A stretch of DNA of 64,000 bases from Abditibacteriaceae bacterium (GTDB lineage: Bacteria; Armatimonadota; Abditibacteriia; Abditibacteriales; Abditibacteriaceae), in NCBI GenBank assembly GCA_019239895.1, contig JAFAZH010000010.1, forward strand, positions 1 through 64,000, read 5' to 3'. The position numbers and the translations under genes were made by a program. Under the pieces are notes generated by a model. It saw nothing but the letters and a program-made list of their open reading frames with translations, did not search any database and was not told the origin of the DNA. Shown here one piece after another: positions 15,193 through 24,125 of the stretch; positions within the stretch are counted from its first letter, which is position 1; each line of letters starts with the position of its first letter.

Positions 15193-18100
15193 CTACTTCT
15201 TCATGAGCAAATCAATAGCGGCATCGAGTTGGGGGTCGCGTTCGGCGAGCCAGTCCTCGGCGCTCATCGAGACTTGCACATCGGGCTTTTCGCCCATGTT
15301 TTCCATCGGCGAGCCATCGGCGCGGAAGACACCGGAGCCGGGCATCCGGGCGTGAGTTCCATCCACCAGATTCAAGGTGCCGGTCCAAATGACATAACCA
15401 GGGGTCGGCATCCCCACCAGTTTGGCAATGCCGTGGGCACGCATTCCATAGGGAAACATCTCGGCGTTGGACATCGAAAACTCATTCATTAAGACCACGA
15501 TGGGTTTATGCCAGCCCCGGTTGGGAGCCGGTTCCGGGTAGCCATCGCGCGGCAAATAGGTGCCATAAGGTTTGGTGCCCAGCCAGTTGATAATGGTGTC
15601 CGAGATGTTGCCGCCGCCGTTGAAGCGCACATCAATGATGACAGCATCTTTGCCTTCGGCGTATTCATAAAGTTCGCGGTCAAAATTGATCTGATTGTTC
15701 AGCCCCATGCCCTGAATATGGACGTAGGCAATCTTGTCGTTGCTCTTGGTTGCCACCGTGCGGCGGGAACGATCAATGCGGTTGCGATAATGGATGTCGC
15801 TCCATTCATCACCCGTGAGAGCCTTGAATTTTACCGTGCGTGCCCCGTCGCGGGTGGGCTTGGCATTGACCAATAACTCAAAGTCCTTATCACCTTTATC
15901 ATTCAGCACCTTGAACAAGTTTTCATCGAGGGTGACATCCTTGCCATCTACCGCTACGATATATTCACCCGGTTTAATGCGTGTTTTTTCATAGGAGCCG
16001 GGTGCGCGTTTAGGCACATCCTTAACGCGGATGCCGGGGCCGTTGTAACTATAGTCGAAGTAAACGCCCAACATGCGCGTGGACGGGCCAGGCACATTGC
16101 CTGCGGCGGCACCGATTTCAGAGTGCGAACATTCCAATTCCCCCACCATGCGGCTGAGCAGAGTCGCAAACTCATCGCGGGTGCCGACCGCATCTAAAAG
16201 CGGTTCATAACGGTCACGAATCGCGGCCCAGTTACGACCGTGAAAATTGCCGTCATAGAAGCGCGTATTGTAAGAGCGCCAGAACTCAATAAACGCCGCT
16301 TTCTGCTCGGCGCGCACATCGTGTTCCCAGGTCGCAGAAAACGTAATTGGCGTGATGGGATTGCCGTTGCCGACCGTCATTTGAAACAGGCCACCATTGC
16401 GAAAAAAGAAAAGCTTTTTACCATCGGAAGCAGGACGCAACCCGGCTACGCCGCCACCCGAAGTCAGACTTTTTACTTCTTTGCCGTCATAAGAACATGA
16501 CCAAATATCACCATTAGAGATGAAGTAAATCTGACCCTCATCCGTAATCTTCAGGTCGTTCTGTGGATATTGGGTAGTGAGGCGACGGATGCGTTGCGCC
16601 GTGTCTTCAAAGTCAATTTCTATATGCAGGTCGGGAGTAGTTTTGGCAGCTTGCTCGTTGGTAGTTTTGGATGCGTTGTCTTTAGCCGCCGTGTCCTGGT
16701 CAGCGGCATCTTTGTTAGGAGTATCTTTCGGTGGTGTATCTTTGGGGTCTTTATCGGGCTTAGGTGAATCGGGCGGCTTGGGTGTGTCTGGCTTAGTGTC
16801 TTTGGCTTTGGGTTTCTCAAATTTAATTTCTAATTCATCAGCGCGGGCCGCTTCGGGCTTGAGCGGCAAAACATACAGCCCATCGCCATCACGGTTGGAA
16901 GCAAAGAAAAGATACTTGCCATCGGGCGACCAGGTGGGTTGACCATGCCAGGCATTGAGCCGCGTCACATTAACAGGCTTGCCAGAACCATCGGCAGGCG
17001 TAATCCAGATGTTGTAGCCATCCGATTCCACACCGCGTCGCGTGTAAGCAATCCAGCGCATATCCGGCGACCAGGAGAAGTCGCCTTGCGCGGCGCGGGG
17101 CAGGGCAATAATCCGCTTGGGTTTGAACTCGGTCTGGTTCGGCTCTAAGGGCACCACATAAAACCCGCCGGGGCCACGCCCGGTATCCCCGACTGGCCCG
17201 GCCACCCAGAAACCCAGCAATTTGCCATCGGGCGAGACTTGCGGGTTCGAGGCATCTTCGGTGCCTGTCCATACCGGGCGCACGACTTTGGTAGCAACAT
17301 CGAGAGCATAGACGCGGGTATTGAAGTTGCGGTCAGAAACGAAGTAGATTGTCTTGCCATCCGCCGACCAGTTAAAGTCGCGGTCGAAGCCGGGATAATC
17401 AGTTAAGCGTGTGGCATCATCGGCATTGCGCGTTTTGGGTTTGTCTATAGGAATCGTCCACAAATCGCCTTTAACTGCGAAGGCATACGTCTTGTTATCC
17501 GGGCTGATTTCGGCTTCTTCGACACCCCCGGTCAAGACTTCCCGTGACACATTGTTTTGCTTGTCTTCGGCCCCGCAATAAAGCGTTAGCTTTTGCGGCT
17601 TGCTTTCTCCGAGGGGCAGGCTAAAGGGCAAGCGCCACAGGTCGCTGCCATATTCAAAAACAATGTCGCCCGATTCCCGCGCTACGGTGGGGCAACGCAC
17701 CCCATCGCCCACGAAGTGGGTCAGTTGGCGTGGTTTACCGCCATTGGCCGGAAAGAGCCAAAGGTTGGGGGTGCGTGCTTCGTTGTCCACGAGGGGCATT
17801 AGGGGCCGGTTGAGATATTGCGCGTTGGGGGTTGGTTCCCCAACGGTTACTGCCACGAATGAACCATCCTTCGCCACAAAGTGTGGCCAGAGGTGCTGTT
17901 GCTCATCGTTGGTAATGGGGGTACGCTGATTCTTCGCTATATCCAGCATCCAGAGTTGCGCGGCGGCGGAACCATGATAGCGGGGCCGATACCAGGGGAA
18001 GCCGTGACGCTGGAAGACAATGTGCTGTCCATCGGATGCATAAGTCGCGCCCGCCAATGACTTGTAATCTTCGGTCAATTTATGAAAACGTAGGGTGGCG

Positions 18101-18552
18101 ACATCAAGCGCAAAGATGGTGCTATTAGGCACATCATATTGCGTGGAAAAGAGCAGCGTCTTGCCATCGGGCGACCAGTCGGAAGCGATTTCGGACATTG
18201 AGGAAAATGTCATCTGCCGCGCCTTGCCACCGGTGGCGGGCACCACAAAAATATCCCAGTTGCCATTGCGCGTAGAAGAAAAGGCGATCCACTTGCCATC
18301 GGGCGAGAAGATGGGATAAGCGTCTAATTCCACATGCTCGGTGACGGGGTAAGCATGGCCCCCCTCTGAATCCGCGACCCACACATCGCCGCGATAAACA
18401 AAAGCTAATTTTTTACCATCGGGCGACAGGGCTGGCATCCGGGCACCGATGGCAGGCTTTTCTTCGGGCGCAGGAAGCTGCGCCCGCCCCAGGGAGCAAC
18501 CGCACAAAAGACAGGCAATCAATAACAAGCGAGACCATAAATGACGCTGCAA
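15193..18552 (-). CDS. Tricorn protease homologue (beta-propeller, PDZ, S41 peptidase)
   Basis: A 1119-residue exported peptidase of the tricorn type that would trim peptides to small fragments. Order: signal peptide (LLLIACLLCGCSLGRAQ, possibly a lipobox), six- and seven-bladed propellers with repeated SPDGKWIAF/WSPDGK motifs (residues ~35-575), a Lys/Pro/Asp/Thr-rich linker (~590-650), further blades, a tricorn helical segment with ECSHSEIG, a PDZ domain near 860-930 and the S41 core with IIDVRFNGGGNISD and LMNEFSMSNAEMF, where the Ser after EFSM is the likely nucleophile. The start is TTG, supported by CAGGAG 6-7 nt upstream and by the signal peptide. The low-complexity linker is unusual for cytosolic archaeal tricorn. 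Confidence 0.88.
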   Translation of the reverse strand: MQRHLWSRLLLIACLLCGCSLGRAQLPAPEEKPAIGARMPALSPDGKKLAFVYRGDVWVADSEGGHAYPVTEHVELDAYPIFSPDGKWIAFSSTRNGNWDIFVVPATGGKARQMTFSSMSEIASDWSPDGKTLLFSTQYDVPNSTIFALDVATLRFHKLTEDYKSLAGATYASDGQHIVFQRHGFPWYRPRYHGSAAAQLWMLDIAKNQRTPITNDEQQHLWPHFVAKDGSFVAVTVGEPTPNAQYLNRPLMPLVDNEARTPNLWLFPANGGKPRQLTHFVGDGVRCPTVARESGDIVFEYGSDLWRLPFSLPLGESKPQKLTLYCGAEDKQNNVSREVLTGGVEEAEISPDNKTYAFAVKGDLWTIPIDKPKTRNADDATRLTDYPGFDRDFNWSADGKTIYFVSDRNFNTRVYALDVATKVVRPVWTGTEDASNPQVSPDGKLLGFWVAGPVGDTGRGPGGFYVVPLEPNQTEFKPKRIIALPRAAQGDFSWSPDMRWIAYTRRGVESDGYNIWITPADGSGKPVNVTRLNAWHGQPTWSPDGKYLFFASNRDGDGLYVLPLKPEAARADELEIKFEKPKAKDTKPDTPKPPDSPKPDKDPKDTPPKDTPNKDAADQDTAAKDNASKTTNEQAAKTTPDLHIEIDFEDTAQRIRRLTTQYPQNDLKITDEGQIYFISNGDIWSCSYDGKEVKSLTSGGGVAGLRPASDGKKLFFFRNGGLFQMTVGNGNPITPITFSATWEHDVRAEQKAAFIEFWRSYNTRFYDGNFHGRNWAAIRDRYEPLLDAVGTRDEFATLLSRMVGELECSHSEIGAAAGNVPGPSTRMLGVYFDYSYNGPGIRVKDVPKRAPGSYEKTRIKPGEYIVAVDGKDVTLDENLFKVLNDKGDKDFELLVNAKPTRDGARTVKFKALTGDEWSDIHYRNRIDRSRRTVATKSNDKIAYVHIQGMGLNNQINFDRELYEYAEGKDAVIIDVRFNGGGNISDTIINWLGTKPYGTYLPRDGYPEPAPNRGWHKPIVVLMNEFSMSNAEMFPYGMRAHGIAKLVGMPTPGYVIWTGTLNLVDGTHARMPGSGVFRADGSPMENMGEKPDVQVSMSAEDWLAERDPQLDAAIDLLMKK

Positions 18553-18570
18553 GGCACACTCCTGAAATTA

Positions 18571-18612
18571 GAGAGTTAGATTAGAGCCTCGACGAGAGAC
18601 GAGGCTAACTCT
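18571..18612. repeat. Short hairpin upstream of the tricorn gene
   Basis: AGCCTCG and CGAGGCT pair around a short loop, extended by GAGTTAG/CTAACTC. It lies in the 332-bp gap 18553-18884. Apart from this hairpin and the one at 18805-18836, I see only AT-rich sequence in the gap, which may hold the tricorn promoter. Confidence 0.45.
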
Positions 18613-18804
18613 TCGCACTTCGCGCTGCGATGAGACTCAAAGCCAAACAAGTTGATGAATCTTAGCTTTGCTGCTGGAAGCGAAAGAGTGGCGGCGTTAG
18701 AATAACCGCACAATATCTATTTTATCACTTCCATTACGGTGTGTATGACTGCGCTCTGAATAGGGGCTGGAGAGTCGTTAGGAGCGTGAGTTCGGGGCAA
18801 ATAT

Positions 18805-18836
18805 CAAACCCCGCTGCAACTGTGCAACGGGGTTTG
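18805..18836 (-). terminator. Hairpin downstream of the BON lipoprotein gene
   Basis: CAAACCCCG (18805-18813) pairs with CGGGGTTTG (18828-18836), with a further TGCA/TGCA step in the loop. It lies 49 bp past the stop codon at 18885 in the direction of transcription. There is no run of T after it, so it is a weak intrinsic terminator at best. Confidence 0.45.
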
Positions 18837-18884
18837 TCGTAGGCTTTCTGACAAAGGATTTAATGACTCTTAGTTGCGCCTGCT

Positions 18885-19337
18885 TTATTTGGCTTTGCCA
18901 CCTGACTTGCTCATCACGGGCGAAGCGCCGCCAGTGACTTTCAGGTTGTTCACCACTTTAAGGCTACCTGCTTTCTGCTTGGCAATGCTTTCCGCAACCT
19001 TGCTCTGCGCTGCATTCTTCACTGTGCCCGACAGGGTGACCGAATCTGCTGTCGTGTCTACATTAATGCTGGTACCCTTTAAGGCGGCATTTGCTCCCAA
19101 TGCTGTTTTGATAGCCGGAGTTGTTCCCGCGGCAGTGACAGCGTTGTTGACGGCTCCTCCGGCTCCACTGGCCTCATTACTGGCCGCAGTCGCTTCATTA
19201 CTGGCGACTTGCCCCGCTGTGGCCGTGTTAACGCTATCGGGCTGGCCATTACCATTCTTATCACCGCATCCGGCTAAGCTTGCTAAAGCGACTGTTCCGA
19301 CGCCTAAGACTTTGATCCATGTCCTTGTTTTCTTCAC
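18885..19337 (-). CDS. BON-domain lipoprotein
   Basis: A 150-residue envelope lipoprotein. From the GTG at 19337 the protein starts VKKTRTWIKVLGVGTVALAS and has the lipobox SLAGC. Immediately after the Cys comes DKNGNGQPD, which resembles a calcium-binding DxNxNGxxD loop as in dockerin or EF-hand repeats. An Ala/Asn/Thr-rich linker follows, and the C-terminal 75 residues are a BON domain (IKTALGANAALKGTSINVDT...VTLSGTVKNAAQ...VVNNLKV), which binds phospholipid surfaces and helps maintain the outer envelope. GTG 19337 is chosen because GGAGGGGGAG precedes it; an ATG at 19376 is in frame upstream but lacks a ribosome site. Confidence 0.82.
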   Translation of the reverse strand: MKKTRTWIKVLGVGTVALASLAGCGDKNGNGQPDSVNTATAGQVASNEATAASNEASGAGGAVNNAVTAAGTTPAIKTALGANAALKGTSINVDTTADSVTLSGTVKNAAQSKVAESIAKQKAGSLKVVNNLKVTGGASPVMSKSGGKAK

Positions 19338-19468
19338 TTCTCCCCCTCCAAAATAAACAAAATTGAACATCTCCAAAGTAGTGGTTCATCGCAAATGATG
19401 TGCCTTGTTAGGAGCCAGCGGATCGCGCACTGCCATGTCCTTATACTATGTGGTAGTGAATAATGGCC

Positions 19469-20145
19469 GGGCGATTAAAATCGCGGCAACAACAGCGCAA
19501 AGTCCGCCTGCGCGGACTCGAAGTTTAGTGTTCTCCGGCGACTTTGTGGTGCGGTTGGTGCAGTTTTAATCGCCGTCAATAAACTATTATCTGGTTCTAA
19601 ACTTATGCGTGCGCCATACACTCAACTTTATGTGCATTTGGTTTGGGCAACCTGGGATCGTTTGCCGCTTATCACATCTACGATTGAGTCAAAATTATAT
19701 ACAGTCATTTCCGCCAAGTGCCGGGAGCTAAAATGTGAATTGCTGGCTATGGCGGGGATATGGATCATGTGCATCTGTTGATACTTTTACCAACAACAAT
19801 GTCAGTAGCGACTGTCGTAAAAGAGATCAAAGGCACCTCATCCCATTTGATGACGCATGAAGTCATGGCAAAAGGCGAGTTTAAGTGGCAAGGTGGTTAT
19901 GGAGCCTTTACCGTGAGCAAGAACGGTGTCAAAGCCGTAACAGACTACGTTCAGAACCAGAAAGCTCATCATGCTGCACACCGCACATATGAAGAGTGGG
20001 AAAAGTGCAATGTTGCCGTAAAAGAGAATAGAATGCCGGGCGAATAAAATCGCGGCAACAACAGCGCGAAGTTGCCCTGCGGCGACTCAAGCCCGAACCC
20101 GCGTAGGCGGGTTTTGCGTCGTTGTTGCCGCGATTTTAATCGCCC
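19469..20145 (+). mobile_element. REP-associated Y1 transposase (RAYT) unit with flanking palindromes
   Basis: A broken Y1 transposase gene (19605-20047) is bracketed by two palindromic elements. The left spans 19469-19574 (GGCGATTAAAA against TTTTAATCGCC, imperfect interior) and the right 20038-20145, whose arms are nearly identical. The left arms of both flanks (19469-19503 and 20038-20072) are direct repeats matching at about 33 of 35 positions. This arrangement is that of a RAYT with its REP/BIME sequences, known to spread palindromic repeats in bacterial chromosomes. The right palindrome supplies the stop codon of the transposase frame. Confidence 0.8.
19605..20047 (+). pseudogene. IS200/Y1-type (REP-associated) transposase, frameshifted
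   Basis: The ATG at 19605 opens a frame beginning MRAPYTQLYVHLVWATWDRL, the hallmark start of Y1_Tnp proteins, but it stops at 19781 after 58 codons. The rest continues in another frame from about 19755 (DHVHLLILLP...): the HUH metal motif is HVH and the catalytic Tyr is in VTDYVQNQKAHH. One base is missing or extra in GGCGGGGATATGG around 19751-19763. Joined, the product would be about 147 residues, full length for this family. Programmed frameshifting is not usual in Y1 enzymes, so I treat it as inactivated, probably recently since no other damage is evident. Confidence 0.82.
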
Positions 20146-20174
20146 TGCACCCTCTTCCTGACAGAGCACCGTCA

Positions 20175-20204
20175 TTGCCGCACCTGCACTAGATATGCTA
20201 TCCT
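20175..20204 (+). promoter_or_regulatory. Candidate promoter of ppdK
   Basis: TTGCCG (20175-20180) and TATCCT (20199-20204) are separated by 18 bp and lie 30 bp before the GTG start at 20235. The match to the housekeeping consensus is moderate (4 of 6 in each box). Confidence 0.35.
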
Positions 20205-20234
20205 GCTATCGGCAAATAATATCGGAGGAAACTA

Positions 20235-22931
20235 GTGAGCAACGACGTTAATTCATCTCAAAAAGCTGTCTGGCTGTTCCGCGAAGGCGACAAGAGCCTG
20301 CGGGATTTGCTGGGCGGTAAGGGCGCGAACCTGTGTGAAATGACCAATATCGGTCTGCCAGTGCCGCCTGGATTTACCATTACCACTGCAACGTGTATCG
20401 AGTATTACAATCAAGGTCGTAAATTCCCAGCAGGCTTGATGGACGAGGTTAAAGTCGCCCTGGCCGACGTGGAAAAGCAGATCGGCAAAAAGTTTGGCGA
20501 CCCCAAGAACCCCCTGCTGTTCAGTGTCCGCTCTGGCGCGAAGTTCTCCATGCCGGGCATGATGGACACGGTGTTGAACCTGGGCCTCAACGACGAGACT
20601 TTGCACGGTCTCATCGAAGCCACGGGCGATGCGCGCTTTGCCTATGACTCTTATCGCCGCTTCCTTATGATGTTCTCGGACATCACCCTCAAGGCCGATT
20701 ATCCCGGTCTTTCCAAGGAAGGGTTCGAGCATCTGCTCACCGAGCACAAAGCCAAGTTGGGCAAGGAGCAGGACACCGACCTGACCGCCGAAGATTGGAA
20801 GGCGCTTTGCGAGACCTATAAGAACTTCTTCCGCGAGCAGACGGGTGGCAAAGAGTTCCCCAACGACCCGATGGAGCAGTTGCGCACGGCCATTGAAGCT
20901 GTCTTCCGGTCATGGAACAACGAGCGGGCTATTGTCTATCGCGTCAAGGAAAAGATTGACCACAACATCGGCACGGCGGTCAACGTGCAGTCTATGGTGT
21001 TCGGCAACATGGGCAACGACTGCGGCACGGGCGTGGCCTTCACCCGCAACGCGGCCAACGGCGACAACCACATTTATGGCGAGTTCCTGATGAACGCGCA
21101 GGGTGAAGACGTGGTGGCCGGTGTCCGCACCCCGATGGAAATCGCCGAACTGGAAAAGCAGAATCCCGCGATCTACAAAGAGTTCGTCGAAATCGCCCAT
21201 AAGCTGGAAGACCACTACCGCGATATGCAGGACATCGAGTTCACCATTGAAAAGGGCAAACTCTTCATTCTGCAATGTCGCTCCGGCAAGCGCACCGGCA
21301 CGGCTGCTTTGAAGATCGCCGTGGACATGGTGAACGAAAACCGCATCAGCAAGGACGAGGCGGTTTTGCGCGTGCCCCCCGAAGGCTTGGAGCAAGCGTT
21401 GCACCCACGACTCAAGGGCACCGCCAAAGCCAAGCGCATCGCCAAGGGCTTGAACGCTGGCCCCGGCGGAGCAGTGGGCAAAGCCATCTTCTCTTCCGAA
21501 AAAGCGGCGGAGTTGGGCAAAGGCGGCAAGGGCGAAGCCGTGATTCTCGTTTCGCAAGAGACCACGCCCGATGACATCAAAGGGATGTTGGCCGCGCAGG
21601 GTGTCTTGACCTCGCGTGGCGGACGCACCTCGCACGCCGCTCTCGTAGCTCGCCAGTTTGGTATTCCCACCGTTTGCGGCTGTTCGGAACTGAAATTAGA
21701 TGGTCACAACGCATCCAGCTTCACTGCTGGCGGCGTGACCATTAACGAAGGCGACTGGATCACTATTGACGGCACCGAAGGCATTGTCTATCAGGGCGCG
21801 TTAGAAGTGGAAACAGCCGCCATGACTTCCGACTTCACCACCCTCATGGGCTGGGCCGACTCCGTGCGCAAATTAGGAGTGCGCGCCAACGCTGACACGC
21901 CAGAACAAGCGGCGGAAGCTTTGGCTTTGGGCGCAACCGGCATTGGCCTGTGCCGCACCGAGCACATGTTCCTGGACGAAGCGCGTTTGCCAATCGTGCG
22001 CGACATGATCCTCGCCGAAGACGATGAGGCGGCGCGCCAGAAAGCTCTCGATCAACTGCTGCCAATTCAGACCGAAGACTTCGTGGGCATTTTCCGCGCC
22101 ATGAAGGGTAACCCCGTCACCATTCGCCTCATTGACCCGCCGCTGCACGAGTTCCTGCCCAACCAGGTGGAACTGGCGACCGAAGTGGCCGTGCTGCACG
22201 CTGAGGGTAAGAACGACCAAGCTAAGGAAACCCTGTTGCGCAAGGTGAACGATTTGCACGAGCAGAACCCGATGCTGGGCCTGCGCGGTTGCCGCTTGAG
22301 CATTGTCTTCCCCGGCATCGTCGAGATGCAAGTCGGGGCCATCATCGGTGCGGCGGCGCAACTCATCAAAGAGGGCGTTGAAGTGCATCCTGAAATCATG
22401 ATCCCGCTCGTGGGCCACATCAACGAGCTAACCCATGTCAAGGAAGACCTCGAAAAAGTCGCCAAGTCAACGCAGGAAAAGTTCGGCGTGCAAGTGCCCT
22501 ATAGCTTCGGCACCATGATCGAAGTGCCCCGCGCCGCCTTGACCGCCACCGAGATCGCCAAGGAAGCCTCCTTCTTCTCGTTCGGCACCAACGACCTGAC
22601 GCAGATGACTTTCGGGATGAGCCGCGACGACGCCGGTTCATTCCTGCCCGTCTACATCCGCGAGGAAATCTACAAAGAAGACCCCACGGTGAGCATTGAC
22701 CAGACCGGCGTTGGCAAGCTGATGCAGATTTGTGTGGACGACGCCAAAAGAGCACGCCCCGACATCAAACTCGGCATCTGCGGCGAGCACGGCGGCGACC
22801 CCGACTCGGTCAAGTTCTGCCACAAACTCGGCCTCAACTATGTAAGCTGCTCCCCCAAGCGCGTCCCCGTGGCACGTTTAGCCGCAGCCCAGGCTGCATT
22901 AGACGAAAATGCTTCCGAAGCGCACAAATAA
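20235..22931 (+). CDS. ppdK: Pyruvate, phosphate dikinase
   Basis: An 898-residue enzyme that interconverts pyruvate, ATP and phosphate with phosphoenolpyruvate, AMP and pyrophosphate, linking glycolysis and gluconeogenesis. The N-terminal nucleotide-binding domain has GGKGANLCEMTNIGLPVPPGF and SVRSGAKFSMPGMMDTVLNLG; the swivelling phosphohistidine domain has GGRTSHAALVARQFGIPTVCG with catalytic His467; the C-terminal PEP/pyruvate barrel has TGIGLCRTEHMF, GLRGCRLSIVFPG and GICGEHGGDP with the catalytic Cys. The length is that of full dimeric PPDK. The start is GTG at 20235, with GGAGG 6 nt upstream. A strong terminator follows. Coding here is more GC-rich and more biased than in the islet just downstream, consistent with high expression. 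Confidence 0.96.
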   Translation: MSNDVNSSQKAVWLFREGDKSLRDLLGGKGANLCEMTNIGLPVPPGFTITTATCIEYYNQGRKFPAGLMDEVKVALADVEKQIGKKFGDPKNPLLFSVRSGAKFSMPGMMDTVLNLGLNDETLHGLIEATGDARFAYDSYRRFLMMFSDITLKADYPGLSKEGFEHLLTEHKAKLGKEQDTDLTAEDWKALCETYKNFFREQTGGKEFPNDPMEQLRTAIEAVFRSWNNERAIVYRVKEKIDHNIGTAVNVQSMVFGNMGNDCGTGVAFTRNAANGDNHIYGEFLMNAQGEDVVAGVRTPMEIAELEKQNPAIYKEFVEIAHKLEDHYRDMQDIEFTIEKGKLFILQCRSGKRTGTAALKIAVDMVNENRISKDEAVLRVPPEGLEQALHPRLKGTAKAKRIAKGLNAGPGGAVGKAIFSSEKAAELGKGGKGEAVILVSQETTPDDIKGMLAAQGVLTSRGGRTSHAALVARQFGIPTVCGCSELKLDGHNASSFTAGGVTINEGDWITIDGTEGIVYQGALEVETAAMTSDFTTLMGWADSVRKLGVRANADTPEQAAEALALGATGIGLCRTEHMFLDEARLPIVRDMILAEDDEAARQKALDQLLPIQTEDFVGIFRAMKGNPVTIRLIDPPLHEFLPNQVELATEVAVLHAEGKNDQAKETLLRKVNDLHEQNPMLGLRGCRLSIVFPGIVEMQVGAIIGAAAQLIKEGVEVHPEIMIPLVGHINELTHVKEDLEKVAKSTQEKFGVQVPYSFGTMIEVPRAALTATEIAKEASFFSFGTNDLTQMTFGMSRDDAGSFLPVYIREEIYKEDPTVSIDQTGVGKLMQICVDDAKRARPDIKLGICGEHGGDPDSVKFCHKLGLNYVSCSPKRVPVARLAAAQAALDENASEAHK

Positions 22932-22949
22932 GCCGTAAAGTGACAGTCA

Positions 22950-22987
22950 AGAGGGCGCAGCGAATATTCGCTGCGCCCTCTGTTTTT
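22950..22987 (+). terminator. Rho-independent terminator of ppdK
   Basis: A perfect 16-bp dyad (AGAGGGCGCAGCGAAT at 22950-22965 and its complement at 22966-22981) with no spacer is followed by GTTTTT. It lies 18 bp past the ppdK stop codon. This is the clearest intrinsic terminator in the window. Confidence 0.85.
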
Positions 22988-23034
22988 GTGGGGCTGAGAG
23001 CCTAATGCTAAAATGACAAATGGAGGTGGTTGCA

Positions 23035-23295
23035 ATGGAAACGAAAAATCGGGTTAAAACTAAACAACCCAAATCTCCCGCTAAGAATGGAGTAGCTTCA
23101 AAAAATCTTAAGGACAATAAAGTTATCGAGGCTAAGAAGGCTGAACAAATAAAGCGTAATCAAGCTGCTATTACATTGCTCCGTTCATGGCGGGAATGTA
23201 GCGAAGAAGAAGCACAGGAGCAACGTGAGACAGGGGAGTATCTCATGCGAGTTTTAGATGAAGATCGGTTATCGAACCGGAAGCTATTTCCATGA
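23035..23295 (+). CDS. Antitoxin-like protein of a PIN toxin pair
   Basis: An 86-residue basic/acidic protein. Its first half is Lys-rich and probably disordered; its second half (NQAAITLLRSWRECSEEEAQ...ETGEYLMRVLDEDRLSNRKLFP) resembles small cyanobacterial proteins encoded next to PIN toxins. By position it should bind and neutralise the toxin that follows. Its stop overlaps the toxin start by 4 bp (ATGA at 23292), the classic coupling in type II modules. The ATG at 23035 is preferred over one at 23020 because GGAGGTGG precedes it. The assignment as antitoxin is inference from context. Confidence 0.65.
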   Translation: METKNRVKTKQPKSPAKNGVASKNLKDNKVIEAKKAEQIKRNQAAITLLRSWRECSEEEAQEQRETGEYLMRVLDEDRLSNRKLFP

Positions 23296-23771
23296 GCCTT
23301 CTAGTTCTTCTAGACGCTGGTCCGTTAGGGTTGCTGACTAATCCGCATCTTTCGGAACAAGCAGAACTTTGTAATCGCTGGTTTGAGTCGCTCTTGTGGG
23401 CAGAGGTTATTGTCGCTTTGCCTGAAATTGCTGATTACGAAGTCCGTCGAGAATTGATTAGAGCAAGCAAAACAAAAGGTTTGCAGCGGTTAAACGAACT
23501 GAAAGAAACCGTTCCTTATCTACCTATTACAACTGAGGTGATGTTGCAAGCCGCTACCTTCTGGGCTGCGGCACGGCAAGCAGGAAAGCCCACTGCCGAT
23601 AATAAAGCCTTAGATGCTGATGTCATTCTGGCCGCGCAAGCACTACTTGCCCCTGGCCTATTAGTGCCTGATGAGCAGGCAGAAGATGCTGAAGTTATGA
23701 TTGCGACCACTAACATTGGGCACCTGTCGCGCTTTGCACAGGCACTTCACTGGCAGGATATAGAAGCTTGA
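23292..23771 (+). CDS. PIN domain ribonuclease toxin
   Basis: A 159-residue PIN domain protein expected to cleave RNA with Mg2+ when released from its antitoxin. Asp8 lies in LLDAGPLG at the first strand, the Glu/Asp pair is in PEIADYEVRREL, a third acidic position is in ALDADVILAAQAL, and the end has the ATTNIGHLSRF segment found in the VapC-like group common in cyanobacteria and Chloroflexota. It is translationally coupled to the upstream gene by a 4-bp overlap. Codon use is more AT-rich than in ppdK, in line with acquisition by transfer. Confidence 0.82.
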   Translation: MSLLVLLDAGPLGLLTNPHLSEQAELCNRWFESLLWAEVIVALPEIADYEVRRELIRASKTKGLQRLNELKETVPYLPITTEVMLQAATFWAAARQAGKPTADNKALDADVILAAQALLAPGLLVPDEQAEDAEVMIATTNIGHLSRFAQALHWQDIEA

Positions 23772-23855
23772 GTGAATGCTAAATCTATACTATCACTGCA
23801 AAACCTTCTTTGAATAGGGGCATAGGTAAGCTGTAACATGATGGAGGTAAGCCCC

Positions 23856-24098
23856 ATGCACAGTGTTTATGTCGTAACTGGAACGTTGACGGATGACCAC
23901 ACAGTAACGTTAGATGAAGAGTTGCCACTAACTCCAACCAAAGTCCGGGTTGTCATCGAACCGCTAACAGCTAATGTTCTACCGCCCTATTCACAAGTGA
24001 TAGAGGCTATTCGTGCGCGGCAACAGGAACGGGGCCATCAGCCCCCTACCAAAGATGAAGTTGACATTTATTTACAGCATGAACGTGGATTAGGATAG
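23856..24098 (+). CDS. Small antitoxin-like protein, unknown family
   Basis: An 80-residue protein with an N-terminal beta-rich half (VYVVTGTLTDDHTVTLDEELPLTPTKVRVVIEPL) of the AbrB-like/small antitoxin style, and a C-terminal charged helix. The ATG at 23856 follows GGAGG by 7 nt; an upstream ATG at 23838 is in frame but has no ribosome site. It is followed 27 bp later by another small antitoxin-like gene in the same direction. No toxin is next to it. Function is inferred only from neighbourhood and size. Confidence 0.5.
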   Translation: MHSVYVVTGTLTDDHTVTLDEELPLTPTKVRVVIEPLTANVLPPYSQVIEAIRARQQERGHQPPTKDEVDIYLQHERGLG

Positions 24099-24125
24099 CA
24101 GGTAATAGTAAGTAGGAGCAGTATA

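Noticed and set aside
20253..22823. Several long leftward open frames opposite ppdK
   Set aside because: They result from the strong GC bias of ppdK codons; their products are His/Arg-rich without any family features.
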